DNA of 64,000 nucleotides from Sphagnum compactum (Eukaryota; Bryophyta; Sphagnopsida; Sphagnales): positions 17,722,213 through 17,786,212 of the forward strand of contig OZ234493.1 of assembly GCA_965153455.1 (NCBI GenBank), read 5' to 3'. Numbering within the stretch: the first letter of the stretch is position 1; every line of letters starts with the position of its first letter. The notes under the pieces were generated by a model, which saw only the letters and a program-made list of their open reading frames with translations, did no database searches and was not told the DNA's origin. Below are positions 58,501 to 64,000 of the stretch, one piece after another. A program made the position numbers and the translations under genes.

Positions 58501-60240
58501 AATGTTCAAGTTTTTGTTTGCATTTCATTGTTTCTTTGAATAGTATCTTCAACATGCTACAATATATGTGAGGCTAATCTTCCAGTGAACTACTCAACTT
58601 GCAAAAGTTTACAACAAGTTGACTATAGCTTCCACACCCTTCATGCACCACATATAACCATCATTATTTCGACTATTTTTATTTGGACCTTGTTTGTGTC
58701 TATCATCATCTCCTTTCTCAAAATTACTTCATGTTTCAAGAGATGAACAAAGTGTGTGGTTGGTGCTACCAAGCCTGCATCCTTGGAAAGCACACCTCAA
58801 ATGTTGGCCAAATAGGAGTGTTAAAAGAAAAGCGCTTTCCAAAGTGATTAGGATGAGTTACATCCGTGTTGCTACATGGGAAAAGAAATTGTGATTGGCA
58901 ACATGTAAAGACATATTGGAATAGAAGGAAAAATAAATGGGATGCTTTACACCAATGAATGTAATCAATCCCGAGGAGATGTTTGTCTCATTTTTCCAAT
59001 AGTTATTTTGGATGTATGCTTGATAAAATTTTTGCATTTATATTGAAAGGAATAATTTCCACATAAAAGAAAAAATGGCATGTGAAAGTTTGCACTTGAT
59101 CATTGAACATGAAGAGTATTGTGATAGTTGGATTTGAAATCATGTACTACAAAGTTGCAAAATGTAAACATTACTGTTAAAGGGTAACATGTAAAATTTT
59201 ACCTCCTAGTTATTTCATTTTAGTAGTAGGGTAGTTTGGTAATTTAAAAAGTTATCAAGTAATAGGTTTTACCTACTACCTCCTTTAGTCTTCGGAAGTG
59301 ATGTTAATTTCATTTGGTTAGTTTTTAGACAAATTTAGTTTGTTAAGTAGGTGCCACTAAATGTAAAGACTTTTGGTCAAGTTTGAATAAGATTTGGAGA
59401 AGATGGCTATTTTGTTAAAGAAAAATAATGTGAGATTGGGGAGGATTGTAGGCGAAGGGGAGGAAGGGAGGGTTGTTTCCTCATTTTGGCTCTAATCCTA
59501 CTTTTGCCCACTCTTTCTTTATCCCATAGTGAGGAGTGGTTATGGTTGGACTTGAAGTTTTGTTGATATTATGAAATTGGTGAAAAGCTATTGGTGGAGA
59601 GAGGGGTCATAATGTTATCTTTTGTATATTCTTTTTTGTGTAGGAAGGTAGTATGGTAATCAAGGAAAAGAAGCAATATAATTGCAATTTCATCCTCGTA
59701 AACACTCTTGTTTCTTATTCTTTGTAAAATATGAATATTTGTAATATAGTTGTACTCAACTTATTTCATCCACCTCCTCGTTAGTTAGTAAGATCTTAGA
59801 GGTAACTACAAGGTTCCTTGTTGGGGAGCTATTTCCATTTATACTTTTGAAAGCATGGCTTATGATGTAGGCACCACAAAAGTTGGTAAAAAATAACTAG
59901 TGTATCCAAAAGATATGAGTTTTTTTTATCTACTACTAGATCTAGCTTTTATCTTCATGCATATTTACGTTACTACGAAGTTGTCTTGTTGCATCTTTTG
60001 TAATGCACACTTTCAGCTTAGTGGTTAGGGTTTTATCTTTGTCTCTCTTTTGTCTCTTGATTCTTTTTGGTTTGGTTGCATTTTAAGGATGGTTTTGTCG
60101 ATGTTCAAAAACATTTCTATATGTACAAAGTTGTAAAGTTGTGTATGTATATATACACACTTCATATATTATTATGTTAATTTCATATGTCAACTGTGTT
60201 AACACATGTGTTAATTAACATAATTGGTTACAGCAGAAAT
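55546..60240. other. AT-rich spacer, no gene recognised
   Basis: Frames at 57476-57709 and 58694-58894 are open for 60-80 codons but show no family signature I can support. No tandem array was noticed. Confidence 0.4.
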
Positions 60241-60241
60241 T

Positions 60242-60345
60242 GTGATCTAATTGTGAACCCTTGGGTGGTTGTTCCCAATTGAGCAGTTGAACTTGGGTGG
60301 TTGTTCCCAATTGGCAACTTGGGTTGTTCCCAATTGGGCTGAAGT
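60242..60345. repeat. short tandem repeat of 'ttgttcccaattg'
   Basis: Three to four copies of 'cttgggtggttgttcccaat' type with variable linkers. Confidence 0.75.
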
Positions 60346-60849
60346 TTTTTCTGTTGTGGTGTTTCAGGGGAAAAAGGCTCTGTGATATTGTAATCTGCTG
60401 GAGGTTGTCTCTCTGTTCCCAATCATTAGTGAAAGGGGGGGGAAGAGGGCGGAGAGGAGATGGTTGTTTGTTTGCTTTTTCCCTTTGGTAAGTCATATAT
60501 ATATATATGATTTTTTGAATTTTTAAATTTTTTTAAAAAAATTATTTAATTTTATTTTTAAATTTTGTGGGCCCACACTTTGCAGCTACTTAAAAAACTT
60601 TCTAGATGACTTTTTGTTGTTATTGAAGCTATGATGGAAACACACACAAACTAGGCTACTAAGTGTTTGTTGCAGTCTGGAAGAAGATATGGGTTGCAGG
60701 AAGAACACAGAATTGGATTCATCACCAAAAGGCTTTTCCGAGCAGAAACAAGTACTATAATCACCCATAATAGTACTACTACGGGTATAATATCAATTTG
60801 ATCAGGTCTGTAAATGAATCCGATTTGCAAAATGGGGTGATCATTAGGG

Positions 60850-61720
60850 AGGAGCCGAGTTACCCGAGTGAAAACCAATGGCCCACCGGCACACCATGAT
60901 GGATGAATGAACTTCTAAAGATCTCATTCGAGATCTAAACTATGAAGTGATTTCGACACATTATTTAAGTTGTATGTATGTGTTCTTTCACACCCTATAT
61001 AAGAAGTGTTCTTCTTTGGGGGGGGCATTTTTATTTTTGTTTTCATTTTTTTGACCCAAAATTTTATTATTTCAACATTTGTAAAGGATTTTTTTGTGAA
61101 AAATATGTTCTATAGCCAAATTTGGCTAAATCTTCTTGTCGATGATTGCTAGTTTGGTGATATCACATTAAAATTGAAAAGGAAAAACCTTGGCCATACG
61201 GCTCCTCTTTCGTGCAAAAAGGGAGGAATAATGGCCATTGTGAAGCAATATCCACAAACACACCATTAGAGGATGGATGAACTTTTTAAAGTTCTCATTT
61301 AACATCTCAACTATGAATTGATGTGGATGCACAGCAGGCTGCATTCTTTTGATTATCTAGACAAATTTGGCTATAGACCAGATATGAAAATTAAAAAAAA
61401 CTTAAGAATCATTTTATAAACTGCTGAAACATATTGGAGAAATCTTGCTATTTTCAAAAAATTATTAATCTGGCGAATTGAGGCCATTTATTTTCACGAA
61501 ATCCTTTGTATGTGTCAAAATCATATTTTCCAAGTTTTTTATAAAAAAAGCAATTATTTGCCAAAGAAAAAACACCAATGTGTACATATCATAAGCTTTT
61601 CCTTGTTTTTGTGGTGTGCAAATGCCATTAGCCTCCTCTTCAATGAGGAGAGGAGGGCATAAGGGCCATAGTGAACCAATAGCCACCAACACACCATGAG
61701 AAAGATATATGAAAATGAGA
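60850..61720. repeat. three-copy degenerate repeat (~370-bp and ~425-bp spacing)
   Basis: Related segments at about 60850-60964, 61218-61333 and 61646-61715 share 'ggcca..gtgaa.caat..cca', 'acacaccat.ag..ggatg' and, in the first two, 'aactatgaa.tgat'. Between them an inverted pair, TCTATAGCCAAATTTG at about 61093 and its complement at about 61365, suggests a MITE-like insert of about 300 bp. Confidence 0.55.
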
Positions 61721-61862
61721 AAAGAAATGGATGGATGAAAATGAGAAGACAAATGAATGGATGAAAATGAGAAAAGAAATGGATGGATGAAAATGAGAAG
61801 AGAAATGAATGGATGAAAATGAGAGAAGAAATGGATGGATGAAAATGAGAAGAGAAGGAGGA
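61712..61862. repeat. ~29-30-bp minisatellite, five to six copies
   Basis: Units of 'gaaaagaaatggatggatga' plus 'aaatgag' are nearly identical. A G12 run follows at about 61912-61923. Confidence 0.9.
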
Positions 61863-61929
61863 ATAGGAATTATGTTTGGGAGTCATACTTTGCATATAAT
61901 GAAGGATGGGTGGGGGGGGGGGGAAATGT

Positions 61930-64000
61930 CAGTAAAAAAAGGTCACTAGCTTCTTCTTTGGCAGAATGGTTAAATAAGCAAAACAATAAATCTATGGAAT
62001 TTCTTTTGGGCTAGTTAGTAGTATGTAAGTACAATGCAAATCATTAAACTATTATAATTGATGGGATTTGCACTTGGGAGGAGGAGGAAGAGGAGCATAG
62101 TACAACAAGTACAAAGTGATAGCTAATAATTTCCTATGGGGAATTGGTGATAGTTTCTGACACTCTTTCTTCATACCTACTTTACAATTGAGCAGATTTG
62201 GCATGATTATTGACTCTCTTCTCTTTACATGTGTTTGGGTGTGTGTGTATGATATGTGTGTTGTGTTGTGTTCCTCCTCCTCCTCCTCTCTCTCTCTCTC
62301 TCTTTCTTTCTTTTTGCCCTCTTCCACACTTTGCTGCAACACCGACTGACTACTCAATGAATCAAATCCTTGAGTTTTGCGGCCCATGAAATGAAAGAAA
62401 TCCCAATCAATCGTGATGAACATGCAAAGCTCAAACATGCGTAAATGGCTCTCTCTCTCTCTCTCTCTACCCTTTAATGGCAAGTTCAAACAAAATCATG
62501 ACAAATTTTTCACGACCCAATGTTAACAACAAACACACGGTTAGGTGATTTTGTCATCAGAGACATCAGAATTGGCCACCACCAGCAGGAGGAGCTTATT
62601 GTTGTTCTCTGACATAAAATAGCAGCTGGGGAACATGTTATTATTAAAAGTCAATGGGAACTCTGCCTACATGCCAGGGTTCCCCCCCTCTTTGAAATGA
62701 TTTGGTCTGAAGGAAGAATCATTTCAAAGAGGACAACCAAATCAAATTGGCCTTTGCTATTTAATGACTGCAAAATGAATTTTTCTTTTAATTTTTCTTT
62801 TAGTTTTTCTTTTTTTATTTATTTAATGAATTTGATTAAGAAATAGTAGCCTAAAGAATACAGTATAGCTGATTTTTTGGGTGCTCCCATTTAGCTTTGG
62901 GGTGAACCAGGCACCCACATTGGTACCATGGTAAAAATCCCGAATTTTATTTAAATTATTTCTACATATTGCAAGTATCCTAAGTTGCTTACACTAAATC
63001 AAGGCCTCTAAGATCAAATCCTTTAGTCACTAAGTACTCAATAAAAATATGGGTTATTTTAGAGATCATTTTTGTCATGCTTTATTAATTTCTACCTTTT
63101 TTTTTTCAATTTTGGGATGCATTTACATCATTTTTGGGCACTATAAGAGCCCCATGCCTCTCGATTTTCAAACAAGTTTCTCCACATCAAATTTCATCCA
63201 CTTAGCTCTCTAGCACTTACACTAATTACATACCACTATTTTAGTACTAAAACTAAAATGCACAATGTTCTTGAAATGGGTTTAAGGTATTTCCCCCCAA
63301 ATTTTTTTTTATAAAAATCCAATTCAAACCAATTTGGATGAATGCCTTAGGGATGGTTTTACATCTATGAATAATGTTTCTTATCATCCACCTTTCTCCT
63401 TCCCTTTCTCATAAAAATTGATCCTCGAGTTTGCATGTCCTACATTGCACATGGATGATTGATACATCTATGAAGTATCATCTCACTAGGTTCCATCCAT
63501 CCTCCTCATCATTAACACTTGTTGTTGCAAAATGTCTACAATAGAAATTGAGTGTAATTGTTGGAATTTGAGACTTGAGAAAGTTTAGATTTGTAGAGAT
63601 TAGTAATGCTCTCTTGATTAATACCCAAAACTTACACTACATAAAAACCCACACATTCAGATCTGATTTTGCACACATGATTTGAAAAAAATTCAGCTAA
63701 TTTTATAAATATTTCTTTAAATATATTATTTCTATATTGACATTAGATAGAGAAAAATAGATTTAATTTTTTGTATGCACATTGGTATGTAAGAACATTC
63801 ATTTCGAAACATTCCATTAAGGGTAATCTTTTGATGGAAAAGAAGTGGGTTGTTTATGGAGACATAGGTTTTCATGGGTTGTGCACTTCAGTTCAATTAA
63901 GTTGTGGAAAAGGGAGTATTTTCTTCTATTTTTCCTTCTTATAGAACTTAATCATACACAAATTTAGATTTTTACAATCTCTTTTATGAACAACGTTTAT
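61930..64000. other. AT-rich spacer to the window end, no gene recognised
   Basis: (CT)n tracts lie at about 62285-62303 and 62448-62468, and a (GT)n stretch at about 62238-62264. A short inverted repeat, 'ccctctttgaaatgatt' at about 62687 and its complement at about 62725, is present. No exon was recognised. Confidence 0.45.

Noticed and set aside
1-64000. tRNA, rRNA or CRISPR features
   Set aside because: No tRNA with both internal boxes and a cloverleaf, no rRNA signature and no direct-repeat/unique-spacer pattern was seen; tandem arrays here are head-to-tail minisatellites.

Overview
This is a nuclear chromosome segment from a land plant. The supporting signs are GT-AG introns, a plastid-type ferredoxin with a transit peptide, TTTAGGG-type telomere motifs, plant-style Helitron ends and a fragment of mitochondrial cox2. 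At the left edge lies a gene of the DUF4200 (CCDC42/CFAP73) family of flagellar coiled-coil proteins. Such genes are expected only in plants with swimming sperm, so a bryophyte, lycophyte, fern, cycad or Ginkgo is likely. The sequence does not let me choose among these. Gene density is low. Most of the window is AT-rich, with tandem minisatellites, microsatellites, long G/C homopolymers and decayed mobile elements.

Layout. 1-1824 (minus): five exons of the DUF4200 gene, running off the left edge. 1850-8950: repeat-rich, with a four-copy dispersed family that folds back on itself (about 5750-7215) and an ~80-bp tandem array. 8951-9394 (minus): intact, intronless ferredoxin in a GC-rich island. 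10640-13705 (plus): two broken genes, a kinase-like paralogue of the gene at 29.6-31.4 kb and a fragment of a SURP-domain splicing-factor gene. 14080-14710 (minus): reverse-transcriptase remnant. About 20340-20600 (minus): cox2 pseudogene. 22111-26408: proposed large Helitron carrying coding-like repeats and gene fragments. 28037-28806: short non-autonomous Helitron with clear ends. 29578-31423 (minus): Crinkler-like gene with a PD-(D/E)xK-type nuclease motif followed by an atypical protein kinase, with one frameshift. 33545-33672: lone WD40 exon. 36161-41609 (plus): complete 13-exon plastid IBA57/YgfZ-like (COG0354) gene. 41610-64000: no convincing gene, many repeat arrays.

The genes do not form one pathway. 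Ferredoxin carries a [2Fe-2S] cluster in plastids and the IBA57-like protein belongs to a folate-binding family that helps Fe-S enzymes, but they lie 27 kb apart and I infer no co-regulation. The least ordinary content is the Crinkler-like nuclease-kinase with its dead paralogue 18 kb away, and the Helitron pair sharing nearly identical 3' ends. I read exon structures by eye from splice signals, reading frame and family resemblance. No alignment or search was run.
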